DNA of 64,000 nt. It comes from Hydrogenophaga sp. Root209 (GTDB taxonomy: Bacteria > Pseudomonadota > Gammaproteobacteria > Burkholderiales > Burkholderiaceae_C). Each line of letters begins with the position of its first letter. Position 1 is the first letter of the stretch. Both the position numbers and the translations under genes were made by a program. Below are positions 10,144-19,114 of this stretch, one piece after another. The DNA is taken from the NCBI RefSeq assembly GCF_001428625.1, contig NZ_LMIE01000002.1:121367-185366 (forward strand), in the 5' to 3' direction. The notes under the pieces were generated by a model. It had not been told where the DNA came from. It worked only from the letters and a program-made list of their open reading frames with translations, and did not search any database.

Positions 10144-11700
10144 ATGGACGGGATCTTCATCAGCTACCGCAGGGACGATTCGGCTGGCTACGCCGGGCGC
10201 CTGTACGACCGGTTGTCAGCCCACTTGGGAGCCGAGCGGGTGTTCATGGACGTCGAGGGCATCGAACTCGGCACCGACTTCGTCACCGCGATCGAGCAGG
10301 CGGTGGGCTCCTGCAAAGTCTTGATCGTCGTCATTGGTGACGAATGGTTGAGCACCACCGACGCTGCCGGTCGACGGCGACTCGACGATCCCCACGATTT
10401 TGTGCGCCTGGAGACCCGCGTGGCGCTGGAGCGCGAGATCCGCGTGGTGCCGGTGCTGGTGGGTGGCGCACTCATGCCGCGCGCGGACGAGCTGCCCGAA
10501 GAGCTCAAACCGCTGGCGCGACGACAAGCCATCGAGATCAGCCACAAGCAATGGGAGGCGTCCACGCGCGAATTGATTCGGGCGCTCAACATCATGCTCG
10601 GGCAGCGCGCGGACACCGGGATCACCGTGCCGGGTGACGTGCCCGATGCGCAGCGTGAACCCCTGGCGGTTGCCAGCATGGCCCAACCGGCTTCGTCGAT
10701 GGCTGCATCAGCCAGGCGCGGTGGGATGCTGTGGGCGGGTGTGGGCGCCGGCGTGCTGGTGGCGGCCGTCTGGGTGGGACTGCGGGGCGAGGACGAGCCT
10801 GCGCCCACCGTGTCCTCCACAAACATGCTCACCGCGGCGGCAACGCCTCCGCCGGAAACCCCGGTGGTGGTTGCCGCCGCGACGACCACGCCAGTTCCGG
10901 CTGCCGCGGCACCGGTTCCCGTGACCGCGCCCCCTGTTGCACCGGCACCAGCACCGCCACCGGCACCAACTCCGGTGGTCGTGGCGGCGGCGCCAGTGAG
11001 ATCGCCTGCGCTGGCGGCATCCCGGCCTGCAGCGCAGGTGGCCGCCGCGCGAACCCGGCCTGCAGAGCCGGAGCCGGTCGCGGTGGCCGTCGCACCTGCG
11101 CGCACCCCGGATGTTGCGAGCCCGGTCAACGCCGCCTTGCCGCGGCCGGGCGAAAGCTGGACCTACCGCACCAGCGGCAAATGGCCCACCAGCCCCCGTC
11201 GCGACATCGTGATCTCGGTGCAATCGGTGCGTGATGGCCTGGTGACGGACGCGCTGCGTGCCGATGCCGAATCGCGCATCGTGGGCGACTCCCGCCGCGC
11301 TGTGGGCAGCCGCCCGGGATTTCTCAAGTGGGATCAGCTCGGTCTTGAGTACAGCCCCTATCTGGGTGCCTTCCGTGACCTGAGCACCCTGGGCGCCCTG
11401 AGCGATTTCGCCACCCCGGACGTGGACACCTGGGGCCAGTGGTATTCACAGGCCAAGGTGTTGGGGCGGGAGACGGTGAATGTGCCGGGTGGCAGCTTCG
11501 ACGCCTTCAAGGTCGAGGTGTGGAGCAGCCGCAGCGCCACTGGTGGAACCACCCTGGCCGCGATCGAACCGGTGCGCATCCACTACCTCGTCTGGTACGC
11601 GCCGCAGGTCAAGCGCTACGTGAAGATGCAGCGGCGTGTGATCAGCGCGGCCAACCGTGAAATGGAGAAAGATCTGTTCGAACTGGTGGCCCACCGCTGA
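10144..11700 (+). CDS. TIR domain - transmembrane helix - Pro/Ala linker - periplasmic domain protein
   Basis: The 518-aa product begins with a TIR domain (residues 3-150): GIFISYRRDD, FMDVEGIELGTDF, VLIVVIGDEWL, and FVRLE with E90 in the position of the catalytic glutamate of TIR NAD-hydrolases. One transmembrane helix (about 195-213) follows, then a roughly 115-residue Pro/Ala/Val-rich linker (217-331), and a C-terminal domain (about 335-518) starting PRPGESWTYRT that I cannot assign confidently. The predicted topology puts TIR in the cytoplasm and the C-terminal domain in the periplasm. No phage-defence partner gene is adjacent. It may be a signalling receptor or an NAD-consuming stress sensor; both are inference. 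Confidence 0.85.
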   Translation: MDGIFISYRRDDSAGYAGRLYDRLSAHLGAERVFMDVEGIELGTDFVTAIEQAVGSCKVLIVVIGDEWLSTTDAAGRRRLDDPHDFVRLETRVALEREIRVVPVLVGGALMPRADELPEELKPLARRQAIEISHKQWEASTRELIRALNIMLGQRADTGITVPGDVPDAQREPLAVASMAQPASSMAASARRGGMLWAGVGAGVLVAAVWVGLRGEDEPAPTVSSTNMLTAAATPPPETPVVVAAATTTPVPAAAAPVPVTAPPVAPAPAPPPAPTPVVVAAAPVRSPALAASRPAAQVAAARTRPAEPEPVAVAVAPARTPDVASPVNAALPRPGESWTYRTSGKWPTSPRRDIVISVQSVRDGLVTDALRADAESRIVGDSRRAVGSRPGFLKWDQLGLEYSPYLGAFRDLSTLGALSDFATPDVDTWGQWYSQAKVLGRETVNVPGGSFDAFKVEVWSSRSATGGTTLAAIEPVRIHYLVWYAPQVKRYVKMQRRVISAANREMEKDLFELVAHR

Positions 11701-11798
11701 ACGGGCAGCGCTTGACCTGCATCAATGCGCCGGGCTGTCGTCTGCCTAGACTGGCCGCATGCGCCGGGGTTTCGCCCGGCGCGCCGACAGGAGACACC

Positions 11799-12344
11799 AT
11801 GGCCACCCCAGCCCAACCCACGCATGGCGAGCACACGCCACTGACCACCTTCACCGACTGCCATGCCGGGATCCTCAAACGCCTCAAGGCGCTCGACGGT
11901 CTGCCAGCCCTGCTGGAGCCCGCCGCCCAGGCCCGCCAGATCGCCACGGACTCGCTGGCATTCTTTCGCGAGGCGATCTTCGAGCACCACCTCGACGAGG
12001 AGCGCGACCTGTTTCCGGCTGTGCTCGCCAGTGCCCAGGCGGGCGCCGAGCGCGACCGCGTGCAGGCCATGACCGAACGCCTCACGTGTGAGCATCGCGC
12101 GATCGAATCGCTCTGGAAGAGTCTGGAGAAGGCACTCAAACGCGTCGGCAAGGGCCAGGATGCCGACCTGGATGTGGACGAGTTGCACCAGCTCGTGGCC
12201 GCCTATGCCGCCCACGCGGGCTACGAGGAAGCAGAGTTTCTGCCGCTGTCGCAGACCATCCTCGGACGCAACAGCAACCACATGGCCGCGCTCGGCCTCT
12301 CGCTGCACATGAGACACGTACCGCAGCCGACCGCCTACATCTGA
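11799..12344 (+). CDS. hemerythrin domain-containing protein
   Basis: A 181-aa four-helix hemerythrin-like protein, expected to bind a di-iron centre and sense or handle O2, NO or iron. Ligand-like residues are H22 (DCHAGI), H63/H64 and E68 (EHHLDEERDLFP), H99 (CEHRAIE), and H139 with E143/E146 (AAHAGYEEAEF). The start at ATG 11799 follows an ACAGGAGA ribosome site. An earlier in-frame ATG (11712) would add a non-helical, Cys-rich tail and has no ribosome site. It lies 98 nt after the TIR gene with its own possible leader. Similar stand-alone hemerythrins occur throughout Comamonadaceae, mostly uncharacterised. Confidence 0.85.
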   Translation: MATPAQPTHGEHTPLTTFTDCHAGILKRLKALDGLPALLEPAAQARQIATDSLAFFREAIFEHHLDEERDLFPAVLASAQAGAERDRVQAMTERLTCEHRAIESLWKSLEKALKRVGKGQDADLDVDELHQLVAAYAAHAGYEEAEFLPLSQTILGRNSNHMAALGLSLHMRHVPQPTAYI

Positions 12345-12402
12345 CGCGCCGGCGCGCGCAGGGCAGAATCCGGTGGAATTCCCCCACCACTGGAGATTGC
12401 CC

Positions 12403-13152
12403 TTGACCGAAGCCACCGACCCCGCGACAACCTCCATCGTGCTCGTGCACGGGGCCTGGCATGGTGCCTGGTGCTGGAGCCGGGTGCTGCCGCTGCTGCG
12501 CAGTGCGGGTTTGGACAGCCACGCCGTCACGCTCACCGGCGTGGGTGAACGGGCCCACCTGATGTCGCCCGGCATCGATCTGCACACCCACATTCAGGAC
12601 GTGATCGGATTGATCGAAGCCGAAGAACTGCGGCGCGTGGTGCTGGTGGGGCACAGCTACGCGGGCATGGTGATCACCGGCGTGGCCGACCGGCTGCAGC
12701 GGGAGCGCGGCGGCTTGCTGGCGCACCTGGTGTACCTCGATGCCGCGCTTGCGTACCCCGGCGACAGCTGGAGCAGCCACCACTCAGCCGAGACCAGGCA
12801 GGCGCGCACCGACGCGTCGATACCCAGCGGCGGTCTGAGTTTTCCGCCGCCCGATGCCGCCTTGTTCGGCCTGAACGGCGCCGATCGCGACTGGGTCAAC
12901 CGGCGCCAGACACCGCAGCCCTTCAGGCTGTACCAGCAGCCGCTGGACTTCGACGCCGACCGGGTTGCAGCGCTGCCGCGCACCTTCATCGACTGCATCC
13001 AGCCGGCGCTGGCCACCATCGCGCCATCGCGCGCACGGGTGCGCAGCGAGCCGGGCTGGAACGTGGTGGAGATGGCCACCGGCCACGATCCCATGGTCAG
13101 CGAGCCCGTGGCGCTCAGCCAGATCCTGCGGAACATCCACGCTGGCGCCTGA
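12403..13152 (+). CDS. alpha/beta hydrolase
   Basis: A 249-aa alpha/beta-fold hydrolase related to small esterases of the plant methylesterase / hydroxynitrile lyase-like group. It has the oxyanion motif HGAWHGAW (from H16), the nucleophile elbow GHSYAG (S85) and a C-terminal catalytic histidine at about H228 (MATGHDPM). The substrate is unknown. I favour the TTG start at 12403, which has TGGAGA 6-7 nt upstream; an in-frame GTG at 12373 would add ten residues but lacks a ribosome site. It is 11 nt upstream of the DUF1624 gene and probably co-transcribed with it. Confidence 0.82.
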   Translation: MTEATDPATTSIVLVHGAWHGAWCWSRVLPLLRSAGLDSHAVTLTGVGERAHLMSPGIDLHTHIQDVIGLIEAEELRRVVLVGHSYAGMVITGVADRLQRERGGLLAHLVYLDAALAYPGDSWSSHHSAETRQARTDASIPSGGLSFPPPDAALFGLNGADRDWVNRRQTPQPFRLYQQPLDFDADRVAALPRTFIDCIQPALATIAPSRARVRSEPGWNVVEMATGHDPMVSEPVALSQILRNIHAGA

Positions 13153-13163
13153 GATCGATCGCC

Positions 13164-13913
13164 ATGGCGCAACCGATGACACAGCGCCTGGACCGCATCG
13201 ACCTGCTGCGCGCCAGCGCCATGCTGTGGATGACGGCCTACCACTTCTGCTTCGACCTGAACTTCTTTCGCCTGATCCGCGAGGATTTCTACCGCGATCC
13301 GTTCTGGACCTGGCAGCGCACCGCCATCGTGAGCCTCTTTCTGTTCACGGCGGGCTTGTCTCAGGCCGTGGCGGTGCACCAAGGGCAGATCTGGGCGCGC
13401 TTCTGGCGCCGCTGGCTGCAGGTGGCGGGTGCCGCATTGCTGGTGACTGCGGGCTCGCTGTTGGTGTTTCCCGGCAGCTTCATTTACTTCGGCGTGCTGC
13501 ACGGCATCGCGGTCATGCTCATCGTCGTTCGCCTGACGGCCGGGTGGGGTGCCTGGCTGTGGCTGCTCGGGACGCTGGCCATCGGTCTGAAGTGGGCCGC
13601 ACCATCGATCATGGTGGCCTGGCCCGCGCTGGAGGTGTTCAACACGCCTTGGCTGAACTGGCTGGGGGTCATCAGTCGCAAGCCCGTGACCGAAGACTAC
13701 GTGCCCCTGTTGCCGTGGCTGGGTGTGATGTGGTGGGGTGTGGCGGCGGGGCGCTGGGCGTTGCGCAACCACCCGCAGTGGCTGGGCAACGATGCACCGG
13801 CCCGGGGTGTCAACAAGGCGTTGGTGCTCATGGGGCGCTGGAGCTTGAGCTACTACCTGTTGCACCAGCCGGTGCTCATGGGCCTGATCTGGCTGGGTAT
13901 GCAGCTCACATGA
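13164..13913 (+). CDS. DUF1624 (heparan-alpha-glucosaminide N-acetyltransferase-like) membrane protein
   Basis: A 249-aa polytopic membrane protein of the DUF1624 family, related to the catalytic part of lysosomal HGSNAT. It shows the family opening RLDRIDLLRASAMLWMTAYHFCFDL, with the conserved membrane histidine, followed by about six hydrophobic helices (TAIVSLFLFTAGLSQAVAV, AALLVTAGSLLVF, IYFGVLHGIAVMLIVV and others). Bacterial members may acylate an envelope sugar using cytoplasmic acyl-CoA, but no substrate can be inferred here. It follows the hydrolase gene by 11 nt and ends 4 nt before a strong intrinsic terminator. Confidence 0.87.
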   Translation: MAQPMTQRLDRIDLLRASAMLWMTAYHFCFDLNFFRLIREDFYRDPFWTWQRTAIVSLFLFTAGLSQAVAVHQGQIWARFWRRWLQVAGAALLVTAGSLLVFPGSFIYFGVLHGIAVMLIVVRLTAGWGAWLWLLGTLAIGLKWAAPSIMVAWPALEVFNTPWLNWLGVISRKPVTEDYVPLLPWLGVMWWGVAAGRWALRNHPQWLGNDAPARGVNKALVLMGRWSLSYYLLHQPVLMGLIWLGMQLT

Positions 13914-13916
13914 AAC

Positions 13917-13946
13917 AAAAAAAGCGCGGAAGACCGCGCTTTTTTT
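13917..13946. terminator. bidirectional intrinsic terminator
   Basis: A perfect 13-bp stem (seven A, then GCGCGG) closes on the tetraloop AAGA and is flanked by seven T on either strand. It lies between two convergent genes, 4 nt after the DUF1624 stop and 34 nt after the PPIase stop, so it can serve both. Confidence 0.93.
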
Positions 13947-13979
13947 GATGGCCGAAGGCCGCCGCGTCGGGGGCTTGTG

Positions 13980-14759
13980 TTATTCGATCTTTGCCTTCTC
14001 GCGCAAGGATTTCTGGAACTCGGTGAGTTTTTGTTGCTGCATCTGCTGGGCAATCTGCGGCTTGATGTCTTCCATCTTGGGCAGTTCGGCCTGGCGGATG
14101 TCGTCCACTCGGATGATGTGCCAGCCGAACTGGGTCTTCACCGGCGCCTGGGTGGTCTGGCCTTTTTCAAGTTTGACCATGGCTTCGGAGAACTCGGGCA
14201 CGTAGCTGGCCGCGGCGGCCCAGTCGAGGTCACCACCGTTGGCGCCGGAGCCCGGGTCCTTGGACTGCTTCTTGGCGATGTCCTCGAACTTGCCCTTGCC
14301 CTTGAGCGACGCGATGATGGCCTTGGCTTCGTCTTCCTTTTCCACCAGGATGTGGCGGGCGCGGTATTCCTTGCCTCCGTTGGCCGCGGCAAATTTGTCG
14401 TACTCGGCCTTGATGTCGGCGTCCGTCACCGGGTTCTTGGCCTGGAAGTCGGCGAAAAGCGAGCGAATCATGATGGTCTGGCGGGCGAGTTCGAGCTGGT
14501 TCTTGAACTCGTCCGTGGCACCGATGCCGCGCTTCTGGGCTTCCTGCATGAAGATCTCGCGCAGGACCACTTCTTCCTTGAGCTGGGCACGCACGGTGTC
14601 GTCCACCGGACGGCCTGTGGCGGCGATCTGCTTGGCCAGCACCTCCAGGCGCTCGGTCGGCACGGCCTTGCCGTTGACGATGGCGATGTTCTGGGCAGAT
14701 GCACTGAACGCGGTGGCGATGAGCACGGCCGCGGTCAGGGCCGAGAGGGAAAATTTCAT
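13980..14759 (-). CDS. periplasmic peptidyl-prolyl cis-trans isomerase, parvulin/PpiC type
   Basis: A 259-aa exported parvulin that should assist folding of envelope proteins. Residues 1-22 form a signal peptide ending in SASA before Q23. A SurA-N-like helical region follows. The PpiC rotamase domain lies at about residues 133-225 (YRARHILVEKEDEA, GGDLDWAAAASYVPEF, VKTQFGWHIIRVDDI). A charged C-terminal helix completes the protein. No transmembrane anchor is seen beyond the signal. It lies 95 nt downstream of bolA on the same strand and belongs to the yciB-bolA-ppi neighbourhood commonly seen in Burkholderiales, where msrB is often also present; here msrB is 4 kb away. Confidence 0.93.
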   Translation of the reverse strand: MKFSLSALTAAVLIATAFSASAQNIAIVNGKAVPTERLEVLAKQIAATGRPVDDTVRAQLKEEVVLREIFMQEAQKRGIGATDEFKNQLELARQTIMIRSLFADFQAKNPVTDADIKAEYDKFAAANGGKEYRARHILVEKEDEAKAIIASLKGKGKFEDIAKKQSKDPGSGANGGDLDWAAAASYVPEFSEAMVKLEKGQTTQAPVKTQFGWHIIRVDDIRQAELPKMEDIKPQIAQQMQQQKLTEFQKSLREKAKIE

Positions 14760-14854
14760 GGTGTTCCTCGGGGTGTAAAAGAGTTTGGAGCTGCGGGTGC
14801 CAATTGGGTTCAGCAGACTCGTATCAGAACGTAGTGACAGGCTGGCAAGCCGCT

Positions 14855-15130
14855 TCAGGCCTTGATTTCAATGGCCAACGCATGCAGTCCCGCGTCGGTG
14901 AATTTTTGCAGCGCATCATACACAAGGCGGTGCTTGGCGACCCGGCTCAGACCGGCAAAACCAGGGACCGCGATCCGCACCCGGAAGTGGGTGCCGAAGC
15001 CCAGTCCATTGGACCCCGAATGCCCCGCATGGGCGGCGCTTTCGTCCAGCACTTCCAGTTCGGTGGGGGCCAGCACGGCGCGAAGTTGCGCCTCGATCGC
15101 GGCCGCGGTGGGCGTTGCAGCTTCGCTCAT
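14855..15130 (-). CDS. bolA: BolA family protein
   Basis: A 91-aa BolA-fold protein, a partner of monothiol glutaredoxins in Fe-S cluster handling and iron regulation. Family features include the core [29 protein letters not shown] with the conserved RVAKHR and a conserved histidine (H in GTHF). The start codon overlaps the yciB stop by 4 nt (ATGA), which fixes the start and indicates translational coupling. An upstream in-frame extension through yciB is not coding. Confidence 0.92.
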   Translation of the reverse strand: MSEAATPTAAAIEAQLRAVLAPTELEVLDESAAHAGHSGSNGLGFGTHFRVRIAVPGFAGLSRVAKHRLVYDALQKFTDAGLHALAIEIKA

Positions 15131-15669
15131 GACTTTTCCACCGGGTCGTCTTTGAGGAAGCGCGAGATGTACAGGCCCTGACCGACGATGAAGACCACCG
15201 GGAAGATGTAGCCCCAGAGCTTGAAGTTGACCCAGTCTTCGGTGGAGTAGTAGGCCGCCACATAGGCGTTGATGGCTGCCATGAACAGGAAGTAGCCGAC
15301 CCAGGCCACGGTGAGCCTGGACCACACGCCATCGGGCAGGCTCAACTGGCTGCCCAGCAGCAGTTTCAGGAAGTTCTTCTTCCAGATCCAGAGGGCGGCC
15401 GCCAGCACGATGGCCATGCTCGCGTACAGCACGGTGGGCTTCCACTTGATGAAGCGCTCGTCCTGCAGGAAGAGGGTGAGGGCGCCAAACACCAGAATGA
15501 GCACCAGCGTCACTTTTTGCAGCGTCTGCAGCCTGCGGTCGATGGCGTAGATGATCCCGGTCTGCACCAGCGTGGCCACCATGAGGACGGCGGTGGCGGT
15601 GTAGATGTCGGCCAACTTGTAGGCCGCCACGAACAGGGCGATGGGAAAGAAGTCGATGAGGAAACGCAT
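15127..15669 (-). CDS. yciB: inner membrane-spanning protein YciB (septation protein A family)
   Basis: A 180-aa membrane protein of the YciB/IspZ family, needed for normal septation or envelope integrity in some bacteria. It starts [18 protein letters not shown], the family signature, and has five to six hydrophobic helices, ending in the basic [11 protein letters not shown] tail. Length equals the E. coli protein (179 aa). It is the first gene of a yciB-bolA pair with a 4-nt overlap. Confidence 0.95.
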   Translation of the reverse strand: MRFLIDFFPIALFVAAYKLADIYTATAVLMVATLVQTGIIYAIDRRLQTLQKVTLVLILVFGALTLFLQDERFIKWKPTVLYASMAIVLAAALWIWKKNFLKLLLGSQLSLPDGVWSRLTVAWVGYFLFMAAINAYVAAYYSTEDWVNFKLWGYIFPVVFIVGQGLYISRFLKDDPVEKS

Positions 15670-15793
15670 CGCAGGATTATCCGCTTTGCTCCCGGCCTCC
15701 GCCTGGCGGGGTCAAGCACCCGGAACTCACGGCGCATCCGGCGGCTCCATACGGATCGCTCATTCACTTTTGGCCTCAAGGAGTTCCACCGTC

Positions 15794-16759
15794 ATGTCCC
15801 CTCAAGAACAACAATCCATCCTCACCATCGCTTTGCTGGCGGGCTTTGCCGATGGTCACAAGGACGACACGGAGCGCGAGGCCATCCGGCGCATGGCCGA
15901 GTCGCTGGGGCAGGAAGACGCCGGCGCCGGCCTGCCACGGCTGTATCAGGATGTGCTGCTCAAGCGCGTGTCGCTGGCCGACGCGGTGTCGGGTCTGCAG
16001 GACCCTGGGCAGCGCCAGCTGGCCTATGAAATGGCGGTGTGTGTCTGCGATGCCGACGGCCGGCAGAGCGAACCCGAACGAACCTTCCTGGCGGATCTGA
16101 AGACGCGCCTGAAGCTCGATCCCGTGGAGGCGGCGGCGTTCGAGCGCGAGGCCGATGCGATCGTGGATGCGGCGGAGAAAGCCGTGCCGGTCGCGGTGCC
16201 CGCGGCAGTTGCCGCAGCTCCGGTGGTGGCGGCCACTGCGATGTCTGGGGTTGATCTCGACAAATCGATCCTGAATTACGCGCTGCTCAACGGCGCGCTG
16301 GAGTTGCTGCCGCAGTCCTGGGCGTCGATGGCCATCATTCCATTGCAGGTAAAGATGGTCTACGCCATCGGCAAGGCGCACGGCGTGGAACTGGACCAGG
16401 GCCACATTCGCGAGTTCATCGCGGCGGTGGGCGTGGGCCTGACTTCGCAGTACCTGGAGCAGTTCGGGCGCAAGTTGCTGGGCGGATTGCTGGGCAAGGT
16501 GGCGGGCCGCGCCATCGGCGGTCTGGGCGGCGCGGCCACCGGCGTGGCGTTTTCGTTTGCCACCACCTACGCACTGGGCCAGGTGGCCAGACGCTACTAC
16601 GCAGGTGGGCGGGTCATGAGCACCGCGCTGCTGCAGGAAAGCTTTCAGAGCCTGCTCGGCCCCGCCAAGCAGATGCAGACGGAGTACCTGCCGCAAATCC
16701 GGCAAAAAGCGTCCACGCTGGACGCGGGACAGATCATGAAACTTGTGCGGGGAGGCTGA
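15794..16759 (+). CDS. TerB-like N-terminal domain protein with a hydrophobic C-terminal region
   Basis: A 321-aa protein of uncertain function. Residues 1-115 resemble a TerB/tellurite-resistance-type helical domain ([38 protein letters not shown] with acidic metal-binding-like loops). An Ala/Val/Pro linker follows (about 130-155). The C-terminal half is glycine-rich and hydrophobic ([19 protein letters not shown]…[17 protein letters not shown]), of the DUF697 kind. The ATG at 15794 follows AAGGAG at 15778-15783. Its last 26 nt overlap, antiparallel, the end of the flavin monooxygenase gene. The domain labels come from sequence style and are not certain. Confidence 0.75.
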   Translation: MSPQEQQSILTIALLAGFADGHKDDTEREAIRRMAESLGQEDAGAGLPRLYQDVLLKRVSLADAVSGLQDPGQRQLAYEMAVCVCDADGRQSEPERTFLADLKTRLKLDPVEAAAFEREADAIVDAAEKAVPVAVPAAVAAAPVVAATAMSGVDLDKSILNYALLNGALELLPQSWASMAIIPLQVKMVYAIGKAHGVELDQGHIREFIAAVGVGLTSQYLEQFGRKLLGGLLGKVAGRAIGGLGGAATGVAFSFATTYALGQVARRYYAGGRVMSTALLQESFQSLLGPAKQMQTEYLPQIRQKASTLDAGQIMKLVRGG

Positions 16760-17765
16760 CTTCGTGTGACGCCATCGCTTCGGCGGTGATCGTCAGCGAG
16801 CGCAAGCGCAGCGCCGGGTCGAACAGGTCGCTCACGATCATGAATTCGTCGGCCTGCGTGGCGTCGGCCAACGATTGAAGTCCTTCGCGCACCGTGTCCG
16901 GTCCACCGATCACGCCGGCGGCCAGGAAGTCGGCAATGGCGGCCTGTTCCTGCGGGTGCAGTTGCTGCATGAAGCCCTGCACCGGTGGCGGCAACTGGCC
17001 GCGCTTGCCGGTGAGGATGCCCAGCACGCGCTGGTAGGTGCTGCTGGCCAGGAATTCCGCTTCTTCATCCGTGGGCGCTGCGATCACCGGAACGCCGACG
17101 ATGGCATAGGGCTTGTCCAGCGCGGCCGAGGGCTGGAAGTGGCGGCGGTACACGTCCAGCGCCTGCAGCAGCATGCGGGGTGCGAAGTGCGACGCAAACG
17201 CATACGGCAGGCCGCGCTCGGCCGCCAGCTGTGCCGAAAACAGGCTCGACCCCAGCAGCCAGATCGGCACGTTGGTGCCGGCACCCGGGTTGGCGATCAG
17301 GCGCTGACCGGGCGTGGCGGGGCCCAGCAGGTGCTGCAGCTCGGCCACGTCGCGCGGGAAATCGGCCTCGGTCTCCACGCGGTCGCGCCGCAGCGCGCGC
17401 ATGGTGTGCGGGTCGGTGCCTGGCGCGCGGCCCAGGCCGAGATCGATGCGGCCGGGGTAGAGCTCGGCCAGCGTGCCGAAGGCTTCGGCCACCACCAGCG
17501 GCGCGTGGTTGGGCAGCATCACGCCGCCCGAACCCACGCGCATGCGCTTCGTGCCCCCCGCGATGTGGCCTACCAGCACGGCCGTGGCCGAGCAGGCGAT
17601 GCCGCTCATGTTGTGGTGCTCGGCCAGCCAGTAGCGGGTGAAGCCCAGCGACTCGGCGTGCTGCGCGGTGCGCAGGGCCACGGCGAGGGCGTCGGCCACG
17701 GTGCCGCCTTCGCGCACGGCGACCAGGTCGAGCATGGAGAGACGGATGTCTTTGAGTTGCTTCAT
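16734..17765 (-). CDS. LLM-class flavin-dependent oxidoreductase (luciferase-like)
   Basis: A 343-aa TIM-barrel flavoenzyme of the bacterial luciferase-like group, close in style to E. coli YhbW. Conserved blocks include the N-terminal [45 protein letters not shown] and [11 protein letters not shown]. The substrate is unknown; relatives use FMNH2 and O2. Its ATG overlaps the cysK stop by 4 nt, so it is translationally coupled as the last gene of selO-msrB-cysK. That context hints at a role in sulfur metabolism or redox defence, which is inference. It ends inside the convergent TerB-like gene. Confidence 0.9.
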   Translation of the reverse strand: MKQLKDIRLSMLDLVAVREGGTVADALAVALRTAQHAESLGFTRYWLAEHHNMSGIACSATAVLVGHIAGGTKRMRVGSGGVMLPNHAPLVVAEAFGTLAELYPGRIDLGLGRAPGTDPHTMRALRRDRVETEADFPRDVAELQHLLGPATPGQRLIANPGAGTNVPIWLLGSSLFSAQLAAERGLPYAFASHFAPRMLLQALDVYRRHFQPSAALDKPYAIVGVPVIAAPTDEEAEFLASSTYQRVLGILTGKRGQLPPPVQGFMQQLHPQEQAAIADFLAAGVIGGPDTVREGLQSLADATQADEFMIVSDLFDPALRLRSLTITAEAMASHEVSLPAQVS

Positions 17766-18682
17766 GCGGGGAGAAAACCTTCAATGGAGAGATAGCGCTC
17801 CCCGGTGTCGTAGTTGAAGCCCAGCACCACGGCATTGGCCGGCAGGTCGGGCAGTTTCTGTGCAATGGCCGCCAGCGTGGCACCCGAGGAAATGCCGACC
17901 AGCATGCCTTCTTCGCGCGCGCATCGGCGCGCCATCTCGCGCGCCGGCTCGGCGTCGACCTGGATCACGCCGTCGAGCACGCTGGTGTCGAGGTTGTTCG
18001 GAATGAAGCCCGCGCCGATGCCCTGGATCGGGTGGGGCGAGGGAGCGCCGCCGGAGATGACCGGCGAGGCAGTGGGCTCCACCGCGAACACTTTGAGCCT
18101 GGGCCAGCGCGCCTTGAGCACACGCGCGCAGCCGGTGATGTGTCCGCCGGTGCCCACACCGGTGATGAGCACGTCGATGCCCTCGGGGAAATCGGCTGCG
18201 ATCTCTTCGGCCGTGGTCTGCACGTGCACCGCCACGTTGGCCGGGTTGTTGAACTGCTGCGGCATCCAGGCGCCTGGCGTGCTGGCCACGATTTCTTCGG
18301 CGCGTGCGATCGAGCCCTTCATGCCCTTTTCGCGCGGCGTGAGGTCGAAGCTGGCACCGTAGGCCAGCATCAACCGGCGGCGCTCGACCGACATGCTGTC
18401 CGGCATCACCAGAATGAGCTTGTAGCCCTTGACTGCGGCCACCATGGCCAGGCCGATGCCGGTGTTGCCCGAGGTGGGCTCGACGATGGTGCCGCCGGGC
18501 TGGAGTTCGCCGCTCTGTTCGGCCGCTTCCACCATGGACAGGGCGATGCGGTCCTTGATGGAGCCGCCGGGGTTGCTGCGCTCGGATTTGATCCACACCT
18601 GCTGCGTGGCCGCTCCATACAGGCGTTGCATGCGCACGTGGGGCGTGTTGCCGATGGTCTGGAGGATGCTGTTGGCCTTCAT
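17762..18682 (-). CDS. cysK: cysteine synthase A (O-acetylserine sulfhydrylase)
   Basis: A PLP enzyme making cysteine from O-acetylserine and sulfide in the cytoplasm. The 306-aa protein has the PLP lysine K43 in NPGGSIKDR, the substrate loop TSGNTG (70-75), the phosphate loop [10 protein letters not shown], and GISSGA near the C-terminus. The segment [20 protein letters not shown] followed by MKGSI favours CysK over CysM. Start and stop overlap its neighbours by 4 nt on both sides (msrB upstream, the LLM oxidoreductase downstream), showing an operon devoted to sulfur and thiol chemistry. Confidence 0.95.
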   Translation of the reverse strand: MKANSILQTIGNTPHVRMQRLYGAATQQVWIKSERSNPGGSIKDRIALSMVEAAEQSGELQPGGTIVEPTSGNTGIGLAMVAAVKGYKLILVMPDSMSVERRRLMLAYGASFDLTPREKGMKGSIARAEEIVASTPGAWMPQQFNNPANVAVHVQTTAEEIAADFPEGIDVLITGVGTGGHITGCARVLKARWPRLKVFAVEPTASPVISGGAPSPHPIQGIGAGFIPNNLDTSVLDGVIQVDAEPAREMARRCAREEGMLVGISSGATLAAIAQKLPDLPANAVVLGFNYDTGERYLSIEGFLPA

Positions 18683-19098
18683 GGTGTGTCCTTGGTGGGT
18701 GAGTGCTCAAGTGAAGCCGAGTTCATGCAGTAGCGCAAGCCTGTGTCGGTGGGGCCGTCGTCGAACACGTGGCCCAGGTGGGCGCCACACTGGCTGCACA
18801 CGGTCTCCACCCGCACCATGCCGTGGGTGCGGTCGGTGATTTCGGTGATGGCACCGGGCACGGCCTGCGAGAAGCTGGGCCAGCCGCAACCGGCGTCGAA
18901 TTTGGTCTGGGCGTCAAAGAGCGTGTTGCCGCAGCAGATGCAGTGGTAGCTGCCATCGGCCCACAACTGTTCGTACTTGCCGGTGTAGGGCCGCTCGGTG
19001 TGGGCGTGGCGGGTCACGTCGAAGGCGCGCGGCTCGGCGCCTTTGGCGGCAAGCACCTCGCGCCACTCGGCTTCGGTTTTCTGGATGGGGAAGTTCAT
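18679..19098 (-). CDS. msrB: peptide-methionine (R)-S-oxide reductase
   Basis: It reduces methionine-R-sulfoxide in oxidised proteins. The 139-aa enzyme has the structural zinc cysteines C53/C56 and C101/C104, the GCGWPSF motif (C71) and the catalytic cysteine C124 in RYCMNSASL. The ATG at 19098 is preceded by AAGGAGAA. It lies 16 nt after selO and overlaps cysK by 4 nt. A longer in-frame reading through selO is not coding. Confidence 0.95.
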   Translation of the reverse strand: MNFPIQKTEAEWREVLAAKGAEPRAFDVTRHAHTERPYTGKYEQLWADGSYHCICCGNTLFDAQTKFDAGCGWPSFSQAVPGAITEITDRTHGMVRVETVCSQCGAHLGHVFDDGPTDTGLRYCMNSASLEHSPTKDTP

Positions 19099-19114
19099 GT
19101 GTTCTCCTTGGTGC

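Noticed and set aside
10144-12344. A phage-defence island around the TIR protein
   Set aside because: Neighbours (DUF808, hemerythrin, hydrolase) are common housekeeping or stress genes; no effector, nuclease, helicase or known defence partner is present.
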